Positions 1-9,014 are shown, counted from the first letter of the stretch. The stretch: 49,018 nucleotides of DNA from Halobacteriovoraceae bacterium (GCA_018646195.1 JABGVH010000042.1:1-49018); one strand, 5' to 3'. Translations and numbers: made by a program. Notes: generated by a model not told the origin, from the letters alone.

Positions 1-173
1 GTCGTTAAATCGACCATACTAATGGCACAGTAAAGGGCGTCCATTTTGGAATCATTTTTTATGCTTCTTTTGGTAAAACTTCCGGCCCTTTCATTGGCCA
101 TAATATGATCCACAGGAAAATGAGGGATCACAATCTTCGGGCCACTGGGCCTTTGAATAGTTACGTTTTGCAT
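1..173 (-). CDS. Hypothetical protein, N-terminal 57 residues only
   Basis: An open frame runs from an ATG at 171-173 to the left edge without a stop, so only the N-terminus is present. A GGAG Shine-Dalgarno sequence lies about 6 bases before the ATG, which supports a real gene. The product begins MQNVTIQRPSGPKIVIPHFP and has no signal peptide or membrane segment in the visible part, so it is probably cytoplasmic. I do not recognise the family. It diverges from the secreted protein gene at 331, leaving about 157 bases that must hold both promoters. Confidence 0.6.
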   Translation of the reverse strand, partial: MQNVTIQRPSGPKIVIPHFPVDHIMANERAGSFTKRSIKNDSKMDALYCAISMVDLT

Positions 174-330
174 AGTATCTCCACGTCGCAAGGCGTCAAA
201 AAAAGTATTTGAACACGTAACTATAAGATAGAGCGTACATTGCTGCAAGTGGCCCTTTAAAAACCTTGTAAAAATATGCTTAGATTGGGCCTTAATCCGG
301 GGCGAAATTGTATCGAGAAGAGGGAAACCT

Positions 331-1863
331 ATGAAATTGTATTACTATCTGTTTTTTATCTTAGTACCATCTTTATTATTGGCGGCTGACAAGGGTCACC
401 AGGATAGCTGGTGGGCGCCCTTTCCTCCCGACCAGGCGCGCTCTTGGGAGGTATTGCCTCAAGAGGCCGAGCGATCTCAGGCAGAAGTTATCCTGTCAAA
501 GCGGACTGAACTGGGGATTTTTTCTAACTTGCCGAAGGCCAAATTCAATTTAGATGGCCGCCGTTACTATTCAGTGGAGGCACTTTGGCAAATGATGAAG
601 TACCCCGACTTAAATGACCCGACAGACCCCCGTCACGCCATTCATAGCTGGCCCTATACCCGCGATCAAGTCCGCAAGCTCTCTGGCTTCCAATCTAAAA
701 AAGCCGGTGATGCCGCAAATAAACTAATGCGGGCACATGGAATAAATTTTGTGAGCTACCAGGGACAGAGATTCGACTATAAAGATGGTGCCAGTGGATC
801 GGCCAGCCATTATAAAATTATCCGAAGAGCGATGGTGGCCAAGTTAAACCAGAACAGAAAAATTAAAAAGCTACTGATCCAAACTAGAGGTTTAACCCTT
901 AGGCCTGACCATCAGGTGAGGGCCACAAAACCAGCATCCTACCACTATTATAAAATTTGGATGGAGCTACGTGACCATCTCAATGCCGACGACGTTGCAG
1001 GACTGACTAATAAAGATACTCTTACCCTCTACTTTTTTCACTCTCCGAGTGGTGTTAATTGGAAAAGTCCAAAAGAACTGGCCCGCTCCATATTAAAAAA
1101 TACTGTCACTTTTAAAGATAGAAGTATAGGACACGTCGCTGTGGAACTTAAGTGCCAACTGCCAGAAGGCAATGTCGACGTTCTGACAGGTATGACTAGT
1201 TCCGATAATACTGACCGAAGGCTTTTGTTTAAGGAAAAAGTAGGATTTGGCGTAGTCTTTGCCGACTTGCCTGGAAAAATGGAAAATTCGGAAGACTTGA
1301 GAAAAGAAATTACAAAGAAACTTAAAACTAAAAAATTAAAAAAACAAAGGATGAACTTCTTAACCCATCAAATTTCTAAAACGACCTGCCGTAGGCTCAA
1401 GCTCTACCTCAAACAATTTAAAGAAAGAGAACTCTATCGCCATTATGGCCTGCCAAATCGCCCGCTCTACGGCGAAGGGGGAGGATGTTCTGCTTTTGGC
1501 GTCAGCTTCCTCGAAGCCGCTGGCCTCTTAACAGAGGAAGAAAAAAGGGCCTGGAGTTATAATATTCGCTTCCCTTTAAAGTGGATTGGGGGAAAATATA
1601 ATCCTGAAGCACCTGAACAGAGAATCTCATTTTGGAATATTTACTTCGTTAAGAAAAAAGATAATTTCTGGGCCAAGCAAGACGAGCCCCATAAAAATAT
1701 ATACTTTTGGGACCCAGACACAATTTTTAATTGGGTTCAGCACAAAGTCGCCAACTATTCGCCCTACGAAAAATACCAACTCTTTAAGCGCAAAAATGTC
1801 TGGGGGCTTTTCTATGACAGTCGAAAGACTGAAACACCAGCAGGGCCTATTTGGCGCGACTAG
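331..1863 (+). CDS. Secreted two-domain protein: NADAR-like domain plus permuted papain-like (H...C) domain
   Basis: The 510-residue product has a signal peptide (residues 1-19, ending LLLAA). Residues about 60-215 resemble the NADAR/YbiA family: IFSN at 63-66, a FNLDGRRYYSVEALWQ block carrying the family's conserved SVE, then an RRAMVAKLNQN-type helix and a KLLIQTRG segment. NADAR proteins act on N-glycosidic bonds of ADP-ribose or riboflavin-pathway compounds and are normally cytosolic. The second half (about 230-510) has His268 in IGHVAVEL and Cys386 in GGGCSAFGVSFLEAAG, in the H-then-C order of permuted NlpC/P60 (YiiX/LRAT-like) hydrolases. The ATG follows GAGGGAAACCT. The 3' end overlaps the convergent gene by 4 bases. 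The NADAR call is fairly good and the hydrolase call is weaker. A role in attacking prey or host cells is inference. Confidence 0.6.
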   Translation: MKLYYYLFFILVPSLLLAADKGHQDSWWAPFPPDQARSWEVLPQEAERSQAEVILSKRTELGIFSNLPKAKFNLDGRRYYSVEALWQMMKYPDLNDPTDPRHAIHSWPYTRDQVRKLSGFQSKKAGDAANKLMRAHGINFVSYQGQRFDYKDGASGSASHYKIIRRAMVAKLNQNRKIKKLLIQTRGLTLRPDHQVRATKPASYHYYKIWMELRDHLNADDVAGLTNKDTLTLYFFHSPSGVNWKSPKELARSILKNTVTFKDRSIGHVAVELKCQLPEGNVDVLTGMTSSDNTDRRLLFKEKVGFGVVFADLPGKMENSEDLRKEITKKLKTKKLKKQRMNFLTHQISKTTCRRLKLYLKQFKERELYRHYGLPNRPLYGEGGGCSAFGVSFLEAAGLLTEEEKRAWSYNIRFPLKWIGGKYNPEAPEQRISFWNIYFVKKKDNFWAKQDEPHKNIYFWDPDTIFNWVQHKVANYSPYEKYQLFKRKNVWGLFYDSRKTETPAGPIWRD

Positions 1864-2450
1864 TTCCGTCTAAAATAATGACCATCTTTTAGATAGTAGG
1901 TGTAATAGCGTTTAGGATTGTAAAAAACCTGTATTTGAGTTTCAATAACCTTGATTGGGTATGCAATCGTTCCATTTAGGAAATTATACTTCTCCCATTT
2001 GTCCCCGTGCTTATTTGAAAATCTTACGGGGAGAAATTTTTGGCCCTTTGAATTATAGCGATAGATAAACAGACTTGAGCCTCTCTCATGTAAGGTTTTT
2101 ATTGCCCATTCATTAATTCCATCACCATCAAAATCATGAACCCCTACTTTTGTAACACTGTCTTTGACAAGAAAGTCCCCCAGGGCTTCTCCCATTCCAT
2201 CCTCTTCAAATATTTTCTTTCCTACTCCTGCCCCGCTAAAAGAATAAATTGAAACCGTGATATTCGGATCGGCTTCATTATTCTTTATGGCAAAAATATT
2301 TTTTTTCTTTTTTTCTTTAATACCTTCGACTATCTGGCAGGCAATAAGATCTTTCCCAAGTTTTTTTAAAATAGAGTTCCCACAATCTTTTGCAAATGCA
2401 TTATTGTGAAAAATAAAGAGTAAACCGAAGAGGAGGATTTTCAATTTCAT
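1860..2450 (-). CDS. Secreted hypothetical protein with DxDGDGxxEW calcium-loop-like motif
   Basis: The 196-residue product has a clear signal peptide (hydrophobic residues 5-18, cleavage after NNAFA) followed by a CGNS segment with two early cysteines. A motif near the middle, VHDFDGDGINEWAI, resembles the Asp-rich calcium loops of FG-GAP/VCBS repeats, but only one copy is visible. It is translationally coupled to the upstream glucosaminidase gene by an ATGA overlap at 2447-2450, so both are probably made and exported together. No enzyme motif is evident. Function unknown; periplasmic or extracellular location is likely. Confidence 0.6.
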   Translation of the reverse strand: MKLKILLFGLLFIFHNNAFAKDCGNSILKKLGKDLIACQIVEGIKEKKKKNIFAIKNNEADPNITVSIYSFSGAGVGKKIFEEDGMGEALGDFLVKDSVTKVGVHDFDGDGINEWAIKTLHERGSSLFIYRYNSKGQKFLPVRFSNKHGDKWEKYNFLNGTIAYPIKVIETQIQVFYNPKRYYTYYLKDGHYFRRN

Positions 2451-3394
2451 GGCCCCATCTCTACTTTTTCTTCTTCTTCACCTTCCTCACATATTTTTAA
2501 GGCATCGAAGACTTGTAGACCCTGATCAGCAATCAATTTCTTCAAGTTATTCCTATAGGCCGGAGGAAAAGCTGCATAAGAGCCAAGTCCTTCTATCACT
2601 TCAAAAGGATCGGCCACTTCATTTTTTTCTTTGGCCGCAAAGACTGTATTTCTAACGCTATTATAATATTTTTTAGTTCCTGGTTTATAGAGAAGATTTT
2701 GAATTTGGGCATAGGCCGAATCTTCTAAGGTCTTAAAGGTAAAATAATAACCTCCCTCGCTGGAAGGTCTTGGATAGGTGCATTCCACTTTGATTGATCC
2801 TGCTTTGTCGCTCCCTGGTACTTTAAACAGCGGGTAATCTACTTCTGAGCGTTTCTTAAAGCAGGAGTGCCCTCCGATTCCATTTCCCTTGCGGATCAAG
2901 CGAGAGGTTCCCCACGCGGTTTCAATTGCCCATTGAGAGAGCAATGCAGATGCTGGATAACCTGTTTCATTTTGAATTTTTACCGCCAATGGCCCGTAGG
3001 TTTTAAAAAAGGCCTTCTTTTTGGCGGCAGTACCATTTTTGGCCTCCTCACGAATATAGCTAGCGATTTCATCGCCACTACCGTTGCCGTAAAAGCCACG
3101 GTCATACTTTATACATTTCTTATCTGGCCGAACTCCCTCGATTTTAGAAATATCAAAGTGACAATAGGTTTGACCGGGAGGTTTTACCCAAGAATTGACG
3201 TACTCTGGCAATTTTCCCTCAGCGGTATAATAGGCCAACTTATCGCCATCTTTTTCGTCATAGTTTTCATGCCCTACTACTGGATAATAATAATCATCAC
3301 GACTGGCGGGATTTTCACCGATAGGAGTGACATCTTCTTTTTCGCAGCTCCAAATAAGTAGCAGTGAAAGGAAAATAATTAGATATTTTTTCAT
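2447..3394 (-). CDS. Lipoprotein glucosaminidase-domain protein (FlgJ/Bax/GH73-like peptidoglycan hydrolase)
   Basis: The 315-residue product starts at the ATG at 3394, chosen because GGAGAG lies just upstream. An in-frame TTG at 3409 would overlap that ribosome site. A lipoprotein signal ends LLLIWSC, with lipidation expected at Cys17. The domain at about 125-290 carries the glucosaminidase hallmarks: GYPASALLSQWAIETAWG with the catalytic-type Glu, then GNGIGGHSCFK, an FKTLEDSAYAQIQNLL block and YAAFPPAYRNNLKKLI. Such enzymes cleave the N-acetylglucosamine glycan bond of peptidoglycan. Anchored to a membrane, it probably acts in cell-wall remodelling. An acidic EEGEEEEK tail ends the protein. 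It forms an operon with the gene at 1860-2450. Confidence 0.75.
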   Translation of the reverse strand: MKKYLIIFLSLLLIWSCEKEDVTPIGENPASRDDYYYPVVGHENYDEKDGDKLAYYTAEGKLPEYVNSWVKPPGQTYCHFDISKIEGVRPDKKCIKYDRGFYGNGSGDEIASYIREEAKNGTAAKKKAFFKTYGPLAVKIQNETGYPASALLSQWAIETAWGTSRLIRKGNGIGGHSCFKKRSEVDYPLFKVPGSDKAGSIKVECTYPRPSSEGGYYFTFKTLEDSAYAQIQNLLYKPGTKKYYNSVRNTVFAAKEKNEVADPFEVIEGLGSYAAFPPAYRNNLKKLIADQGLQVFDALKICEEGEEEEKVEMGP

Positions 3395-3452
3395 ACGCTC
3401 TCCAGCCAACTTATCGGTATAATTAAGAGAGGCTTAAATAGAAGAGGGATAC

Positions 3453-3767
3453 TTGATTAAAACGTTTGTGATAACATTATTTCTTTCATTTCCCCTCCTT
3501 GCAAACGGGAAAGTCACCACCGAAAATTTCGTAATGCAGTTTTATCAATTAATCTTACCAAAAGATGTAACGATTTTGCGTATCACCAAGATCAGTACCG
3601 GATTTATGGCGGAAGGCAAAGCGCCTAATCGTAAGCTAATTGAAGAACTAGTTCCAAAGCTTAAAAACTCTGAAAAGCTAAGCCGCTTTGAACTTTTAAA
3701 AGTTAGATCTCAATTTTTGAAAGGGAAATTTAAAATATTTTTTGATTTATATAAGAAAAGTAATTAA
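3453..3767 (+). CDS. Small exported protein with PilN-C-terminus-like fold
   Basis: The 104-residue product begins at a TTG preceded by GAGGG about 5 bases upstream. Residues 1-19 form a signal peptide (FVITLFLSFPLLANG). The rest, LRITKISTGFMAEGKAPNRKLIEELVPKLKNSEKLSRFELL and following, has the spacing of the periplasmic ferredoxin-like half of PilN-type assembly proteins (strand, 'G-A' turn, helix, strand). It lacks the N-terminal half of PilN and is not beside pilus genes. I therefore describe it as a stand-alone domain of unknown role. It converges on the lipoprotein gene at 3769, with one base between the stops. Confidence 0.5.
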   Translation: MIKTFVITLFLSFPLLANGKVTTENFVMQFYQLILPKDVTILRITKISTGFMAEGKAPNRKLIEELVPKLKNSEKLSRFELLKVRSQFLKGKFKIFFDLYKKSN

Positions 3768-3768
3768 A

Positions 3769-4377
3769 TTAAAAAACATAACAAGAAAAAGCAGCGTAAC
3801 GTTTTCTTTTAGAAAAAGTTCCATTGGTCCTTTGCTTAATTAAAAGTCTCTCGCTATCGGCTGCGAAAGTAATTTCAGTATCAAGATCCTCACCCAAATG
3901 CAAAAAGTAGAGTTGGTCTTCACCGACATTTACGCCTTCAACTTTAACTTTTCTTTTGTAATTATTATTGCGCTTATCTGTCTCTCTTATAAAGCCTTCT
4001 ACTAGGAATTGACCTTCTTTTCCTAGGGTATTTTTACGAACCAGGCAGAGGTGCGACTGCTTCACCAAGTATTTGTAGCCATCATTGAGGCGTCCATTTA
4101 CCACCCGACTGCAGCTTGCAATCAGCTCAACTTGGGGATTTGAAAGTTGTCTAAAGCAAGGATTTGAAGCACCAATGACCTCCCCTTCGTCAGATGGATC
4201 AAGCTCTCCATCTTCCTCATCTGTGTATATGGAAGTGTCTTCATCGGAATAATCTGGCAATTGGCGGTCGTTATCACTGGCCTGGGCCTGTGGTGCTGAA
4301 ATAACCACCGCTTCCTCACTGCCTTGGCAGGAAATCAGAGTCAGTAGCATCAAAAATATCGCCAGATAATTGGTCAA
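3769..4377 (-). CDS. Acidic lipoprotein, hypothetical
   Basis: The 202-residue product starts at a TTG with GAGGGA upstream. A canonical lipobox (LTLISC) puts the lipidated Cys at residue 17. A long acidic, Asp/Glu-rich, probably disordered linker follows (about residues 20-68). The C-terminal domain, about 70-202, has four cysteines (CFRQL, SCSRV, LCLVRK, SCYVF) and alternates strands with basic loops, so it is probably a small disulphide-stabilised beta domain. No family recognised. Its canonical Ser at -1 is a useful contrast with the Asn-His-Cys lipoproteins at 12219 and 14430. Confidence 0.6.
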   Translation of the reverse strand: MTNYLAIFLMLLTLISCQGSEEAVVISAPQAQASDNDRQLPDYSDEDTSIYTDEEDGELDPSDEGEVIGASNPCFRQLSNPQVELIASCSRVVNGRLNDGYKYLVKQSHLCLVRKNTLGKEGQFLVEGFIRETDKRNNNYKRKVKVEGVNVGEDQLYFLHLGEDLDTEITFAADSERLLIKQRTNGTFSKRKRYAAFSCYVF

Positions 4378-4493
4378 TTCGTCCCTCGTTAGGACCGAAG
4401 ATTACAATAGCTCACAATTAATTGCTATGGAATTTAGCTGTGCCTGTCTTTTTTACTGTCCCGATTTAGGGCCCCACCGCCATGTCATTGCAT

Positions 4494-4832
4494 CTAGTTA
4501 GAATAGACTTCCGACCACAGTACAATGGCGCTGACAATACCGCTGATGGCAAAAAACAGGCAAAAGAAGAAGACTCCCCTCTGGTTGAGCCTCCTCTGCC
4601 ATTTGCCAAGCCACTTTGAGGCGGCAAAAAGAGTTAAAAGCGGAATACAGGCGGCGGCCATGCCAATCTCAATACCGTAAGACCACCATATTCCAGCGTA
4701 GAATAGGTAGCTTATAAAAACAAAGCTAGCATAAAAAATACAAGCAAATACGCGAGATTTTCGAAATCTATCAAGCTCTTCTTCAGGGGATTTTCTCGTG
4801 GGAGTTTTAGAATTTTTTTCTTTTTTCTTCAC
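4494..4832 (-). CDS. Small three-helix membrane protein, hypothetical
   Basis: The 112-residue product has a lysine-rich cytoplasmic N-terminus (about 25 residues). Three hydrophobic segments follow, at about 30-50, 55-72 and 88-106, separated by KWLGKWQRRLNQRG, which should lie on the cytoplasmic side. The start is a GTG with only a weak ribosome site. It lies 12 bases downstream of the lipoprotein gene at 4845 and is probably cotranscribed with it. No family recognised. Confidence 0.5.
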   Translation of the reverse strand: MKKKEKNSKTPTRKSPEEELDRFRKSRVFACIFYASFVFISYLFYAGIWWSYGIEIGMAAACIPLLTLFAASKWLGKWQRRLNQRGVFFFCLFFAISGIVSAIVLWSEVYSN

Positions 4833-4844
4833 AATTACTTAACT

Positions 4845-5444
4845 TTATTTTTTAATATTACCCCAAAAATAACCAAGGCGGATGGCAAATACATACTGCT
4901 CAAAGTCCTGCTTATAATAACGAGGCCCCATCAGAAAAAAGAAACGCTTACTTAAAAAACCAATGTAAGCAAGGTCGACTTTCTGTATCGGTCGCCCTCT
5001 GATAGTGTTTATATCTTCTTCGTTATAGAGCTTATAAACTCCGATACCGTATCCATAAGAAATTGCAAAAGCGCCTATCGGGGTATGATTAGTCCACTTT
5101 ACGTTGGCCAATAAACTACCTCTTCGAAACTTAAGATCTGGTAATTGGTCACCATTGGTTTTAAGCGCACCTGTTTGGTAGGTCTGCCGAGTTCCATGGA
5201 TCGAGGGAGTCAAACGAATATTGGTGGCCCACTTTCCCCAGGCCCGCGGGTGTTGAACATTGCGAATAGAAAAACTTGGGTCGCCCCAGCGACTCTTATT
5301 TTCGTATTGCTCCCCTTCCAAATTGGCCTTGGCCACATTGTATTTGATATGGGCAGTACCTGAGTTTAATAGTGAAATTAATGAACACGAACTCATAAGG
5401 ATCGGAAAAATTATCAATATGGCGTAATATTGAATTCGGACCAT
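4845..5444 (-). CDS. Lipoprotein, possibly beta-rich outer-membrane protein, hypothetical
   Basis: The 199-residue product has a type II signal (IIFPILMSSC, lipidated Cys20). The mature part has no further helix-type membrane segment. It is rich in alternating aromatic and glycine residues (FAISYGYGIGVYKL, YIGFLSKRFFFLMGPRYY) and ends in FAIRLGYFWGNIKK. This pattern fits a beta-barrel or beta-sandwich outer-membrane protein, although a lipoprotein barrel is uncommon. The ATG start is the first in frame. It probably heads a two-gene unit with the membrane protein at 4494. Function unknown. Confidence 0.55.
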   Translation of the reverse strand: MVRIQYYAILIIFPILMSSCSLISLLNSGTAHIKYNVAKANLEGEQYENKSRWGDPSFSIRNVQHPRAWGKWATNIRLTPSIHGTRQTYQTGALKTNGDQLPDLKFRRGSLLANVKWTNHTPIGAFAISYGYGIGVYKLYNEEDINTIRGRPIQKVDLAYIGFLSKRFFFLMGPRYYKQDFEQYVFAIRLGYFWGNIKK

Positions 5445-5542
5445 GCTAGTACTATTATAGAGGAAAGAAGGGTTAAATTTTAGGGCCCTTATTGTTAGCG
5501 TTAAATATACCGATGAATTAGTGCGGGAGGCTAGAAAAACCT

Positions 5543-5974
5543 TTGAAATTACTAAAGAAAACCCTATTCAGAAGTTTTGTAATCTCGACTCTTTTAGTCA
5601 TATTTTTCCCCCTTGATATGGCCTTTGGCGAACCGAATGGAGGCCTTAGCAAGGAAAAGAAAATAGATCATCTAATCGCCGCGGTTGCCAATTCGCAGGC
5701 CACTTTCTTAAGAAATGGCGATGAGCACCCCGCTAAAAAGGCCTCTGCCCATTTAAAATTTAAATATAGTCGCGCCAAAAACATGTTTTGGTTTTTCGGG
5801 CCCTCAAAGGCGATTAGTGCTCGTGAGTTTATAGAAAAAATTTGCACCAAATCTTCCTCTACTGGTAGGCCCTATCAAATACGATTGAGTGACAAGACAG
5901 TTGTGCCGCTCGGAGCTTGGTTAACTAAGGAATTGATTAAAATTGAAGCGCCAAGAATGCAGGCAAAAAAATAG
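5543..5974 (+). CDS. DUF5329-like periplasmic protein
   Basis: The 143-residue product has a basic N-terminus, a hydrophobic core and cleavage near MAFG (about residue 29), so it is predicted to be periplasmic. The mature domain reads IDHLIAAVANSQATFLRNGDEH, then KKASAHLKFKY, AREFIEKICTKSSSTGRPY and LGAWLTKEL. This is the order of motifs I associate with the DUF5329 (YfeK-like) family, whose function is unknown. The start is a TTG with GGGAGG about 12 bases upstream, which is a long spacing, so the exact start is uncertain. It converges on recQ with 3 bases between the genes. Confidence 0.6.
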   Translation: MKLLKKTLFRSFVISTLLVIFFPLDMAFGEPNGGLSKEKKIDHLIAAVANSQATFLRNGDEHPAKKASAHLKFKYSRAKNMFWFFGPSKAISAREFIEKICTKSSSTGRPYQIRLSDKTVVPLGAWLTKELIKIEAPRMQAKK

Positions 5975-5977
5975 TCA

Positions 5978-7810
5978 TTAAAATTCTAAAATGGCCTCGA
6001 TAAATATATTTCCATATTTTTTAAGTTTGGCATTTCCCACCCCGTTAAGTCCCAAAAATTCTTCTTCTGAGGTCGGCTTGTATTCGGCCATTTCTCTTAA
6101 GGTAGCGTCGTGAAAAACTTTATAAGCTGGTATTCGCCTCTTGGTAGCTAGCTTTTTACGAACTTCTTTTAATTTTTCTAAGAGTTCGGTGTCTTTAACG
6201 ATAAAGCTTTTCTTTTCAATTTTCTGGACTCTAGGTACCGCCTTTTTACGAGTTTTCTTACGCCCAGCGCTTTTCGCAGGCCTTTTCTTGCTATCTTTTT
6301 GAATATGCAGCTCATTAGAAAGAGGAAACCCTCGTTCACCTTTGAGCAATGGAAGGGCCTTCTTACTTAAGCCTACCGTTTCCAATTGAGGGTTTCGTTG
6401 AATCATTCCCTGAGTTAACAGCTGCCTAATCACAAACTTCCATTGAGCGATATTCAGTTCAGGTGCAGTTCTATTCATATGGTGCTCTAGAAATTTAAAG
6501 GCCAAGCGACCTCCACCATTATGTAACTCCCTTAGAACTGACAATGCGTATCCAGTGCCATCAACATACTTTCGGACCGAGCCCAAGCAGACATCGCAAT
6601 AGCCACAAGGTCCTTGATAATTTTCCCCAAACCAGCGAAGAACTAGTTCACGGCGGCATTCAACCGACTCACATAGCCCTAAAATCGAGTCGAGGTTCCA
6701 CTCTTCCATAGGACGGCCATTTTGATTTTTTTGAATCATCAACTTTAAAATTACATAATCTCGTCGGCCCCATAACAACAACGCTGTTGCCTTGTCGCCA
6801 TCTCGACCAGCTCTACCTGTTTCTTGAAAATATGATTCAATACTGCGGGGAAGATCCATATGAACGACGTAACGGACATCAGGTTTATCAATCCCCATTC
6901 CAAAGGCAATGGTGGCCACGATAATAACTCCCTCTTGCATTAAGAAGGCCTCTTGATTTTGCCGGCGCTCTTCTTTTCCCATGCCTGCATGGTATCCGAG
7001 TGCACGATGGCCCTGAACATTGAGGAATGCCGTGACTTCTTCGACTTTTCGCCGAGAGAGACAATAAACGATTCCGCTACAATCAGGTTCTTGCTTTTTT
7101 AAAAACTGCGTCAATTGTTGGGTTGGATTATTTTTTTTCTGCACAAGATAAGTAATATTAGGGCGGTCAAAGGAGGTCATAAAGACCTTGGCCTTATTAA
7201 GCCCCAATTCATTTATAATTACTGATCGAGTTAAGTGGTCAGCGGTAGCTGTCAGACCAATTCTTGGAATATTGGGAAAGCGATCTGCTAAAATTTTCAA
7301 TCTTAAATAGTCTGGTCTAAAATCATGTCCCCATTGTGAAACACAGTGGGCCTCATCGATAGCAAAGAGTGAGACCTTTGCCTTTTCTAGTAAATTCAAA
7401 AAATAACTGCTTAAGAGGCGTTCCGGTGCCACATAAATCAGCTCTAGCTCGCCACTGACGAAAGCCGCCTCCACTTCTCGCTGCTGCTTTTTACCCTGAC
7501 TTGAATTAAGAAAGGCGGCGCGCACTCCTTGTTCTCTAAGAGTACTCACCTGATCTTGCATCAGCGAAATCAAAGGTGAAATAACGACTCCTACCCCTTC
7601 TCTAATCAGCGCCGGAATTTGATAGCAGAGTGACTTTCCGCCGCCAGTAGGCATCAAAACAAGAGCATCGCCTCCACTCATTAAGGTCTCGATGATTTCT
7701 TCTTGGGGCGCTCTAAACTCAGAGTGCCCAAAAACATTCTTCAGAACCTTTTTAGGGAGATTTTTATTTTTCGGATCAATATAGAAATTCAAATGTGCCT
7801 CTTTACTCAT
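5978..7810 (-). CDS. recQ: ATP-dependent DNA helicase RecQ
   Basis: The 610-residue length is usual for bacterial RecQ, a 3'-5' DNA helicase for recombination and replication-fork repair. Walker A is MPTGGGKS (53-60), Walker B is IDEAH, followed by the aromatic-rich loop SQWGHDFRPDY. Helicase motifs IV-VI appear as IVYCLSRR, GYHAGMGKEERR and ETGRAGRDG. Zinc cysteines follow (VECRRELVLRWFGE, then CGYCDVC), then a winged-helix RQC region, a basic linker (about 495-535) and a C-terminal HRDC domain ending LNGVGNAKLKKYG. No clear Shine-Dalgarno precedes the ATG. A TTG six codons in has AGAGG before it and is an alternative start. Confidence 0.95.
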   Translation of the reverse strand: MSKEAHLNFYIDPKNKNLPKKVLKNVFGHSEFRAPQEEIIETLMSGGDALVLMPTGGGKSLCYQIPALIREGVGVVISPLISLMQDQVSTLREQGVRAAFLNSSQGKKQQREVEAAFVSGELELIYVAPERLLSSYFLNLLEKAKVSLFAIDEAHCVSQWGHDFRPDYLRLKILADRFPNIPRIGLTATADHLTRSVIINELGLNKAKVFMTSFDRPNITYLVQKKNNPTQQLTQFLKKQEPDCSGIVYCLSRRKVEEVTAFLNVQGHRALGYHAGMGKEERRQNQEAFLMQEGVIIVATIAFGMGIDKPDVRYVVHMDLPRSIESYFQETGRAGRDGDKATALLLWGRRDYVILKLMIQKNQNGRPMEEWNLDSILGLCESVECRRELVLRWFGENYQGPCGYCDVCLGSVRKYVDGTGYALSVLRELHNGGGRLAFKFLEHHMNRTAPELNIAQWKFVIRQLLTQGMIQRNPQLETVGLSKKALPLLKGERGFPLSNELHIQKDSKKRPAKSAGRKKTRKKAVPRVQKIEKKSFIVKDTELLEKLKEVRKKLATKRRIPAYKVFHDATLREMAEYKPTSEEEFLGLNGVGNAKLKKYGNIFIEAILEF

Positions 7811-7862
7811 TATAGGAAGGAGAAGTACCCTTGGACAGAAGTATTTTTTTTAGAGGAAGGCC

Positions 7863-9014
7863 ATGAAAGAAGTCTCTCAGATAGTTTCAGGTTTCAAAGA
7901 ATCGATCTTTGCCACCATGAGTCATCTTGCTAATCAGCACCAGGCGATTAATCTTTCGCAAGGCTTTCCAGATTTTGATGGCCCCAGCTGGCTCATTCAA
8001 GAGCATAAAAAGGCCTTGGACCTAGGTCATCAAGGGAAAAATCAGTACGCTCCTTCACCCGGGGTCCTAAGCCTACGCCAAAGCATTTCTGAAAATTACC
8101 GCAAATTCTATCAACTAGAGTTCTCACCAGAAACAGAGATTACGGTAACCAACGGCGCTACCGAGGCGATCTTTATCTCGGCCTTGGCACTACTTAATCC
8201 CGGCGATGAAGTTGTCGTTTTAGAGCCCTTTTACGACTCCTATGTCGCCTCAATCGAAATGGCCGGAGCAGTTGCCATTCCCGTCACGCTACACGCCCCT
8301 CAATTCGAGCTAAACTGGCAAGAGCTTGAAGCGGCCTTTGGAAGCAAAACTAAGGCGATCTATTTAAACTCTCCTCATAACCCTAGTGGCAAAGTATTTA
8401 CCAAAGAAGAGCTGGTAAGAATTGGAAATTTGGCGAAAAAATACGATAGCTATATTATTTCTGACGAAGTTTACGAATTTTTAACCTTCGAAGATGCGGT
8501 TCATATTCCTATCGCAAGCCTTGAAGATTTTGGGGAGCGGACTATTACGATTTCCTCTACTGGCAAGACCTTCGGCCTTACTGGCTGGAAAATAGGTTGG
8601 GCCTGTGCCCCTCCGGCATTAAGCCATGCTCTGCGGATGGTCCATCAATTCAATGTTTTTAGCGTTTCCCACCCTGCACAGGTGGCGATGGCGTGCGCTT
8701 TAAAGCGAATAGACAGCTACCTGCCGGAGTTTCGTTCTACTTATTCAAAGAAGAGAGAGCTCTTCATAGAAGGTCTTCGAAATTGTAATTTCAATCCACT
8801 TGCTCCAGCAGGGACCTATTTTGTAATGTGCCCAATTCCAGATCAGGGCACCACAGATATCGAATACTGTAAAAAATTGATTACCGAGAAAAAAGTCGCC
8901 GCAATTCCACCCTCGGCATTTTACCTAAAGGCAAAAGATGGAGAGAGGTACCTTCGCTTCTGCTTTGCTAAAAAAGATGAAACGCTAATGGCGGCACTCA
9001 AAAACTTGGCCTAG
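7863..9014 (+). CDS. PLP-dependent class I/II aminotransferase (MtaD/YbdL/KAT-like)
   Basis: The 383-residue cytoplasmic enzyme has the family motifs in order: INLSQGFPDFDGP near the start, NQYAPSPGVLSLR, TNGATEAIF (cofactor phosphate site), LNSPHNPSGKVF (substrate-binding Asn), SDEVYEFLTF and STGKTFGLTGWKIGW, with the PLP lysine at Lys235. The NLSQGFPDF opening and QYAPSPG segment are typical of the methionine/kynurenine aminotransferase subgroup (YbdL-like), but substrate cannot be fixed from sequence. AGAGGAAGG lies just before the ATG. It is divergent from recQ and its stop abuts the CBS gene. Confidence 0.85.
   Translation: MKEVSQIVSGFKESIFATMSHLANQHQAINLSQGFPDFDGPSWLIQEHKKALDLGHQGKNQYAPSPGVLSLRQSISENYRKFYQLEFSPETEITVTNGATEAIFISALALLNPGDEVVVLEPFYDSYVASIEMAGAVAIPVTLHAPQFELNWQELEAAFGSKTKAIYLNSPHNPSGKVFTKEELVRIGNLAKKYDSYIISDEVYEFLTFEDAVHIPIASLEDFGERTITISSTGKTFGLTGWKIGWACAPPALSHALRMVHQFNVFSVSHPAQVAMACALKRIDSYLPEFRSTYSKKRELFIEGLRNCNFNPLAPAGTYFVMCPIPDQGTTDIEYCKKLITEKKVAAIPPSAFYLKAKDGERYLRFCFAKKDETLMAALKNLA

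Noticed and set aside
266-296. TTGTAA promoter before the NADAR-like gene
   Set aside because: The only -10-like hexamer, CTTAAT, needs a 19-base spacer; too weak to list.
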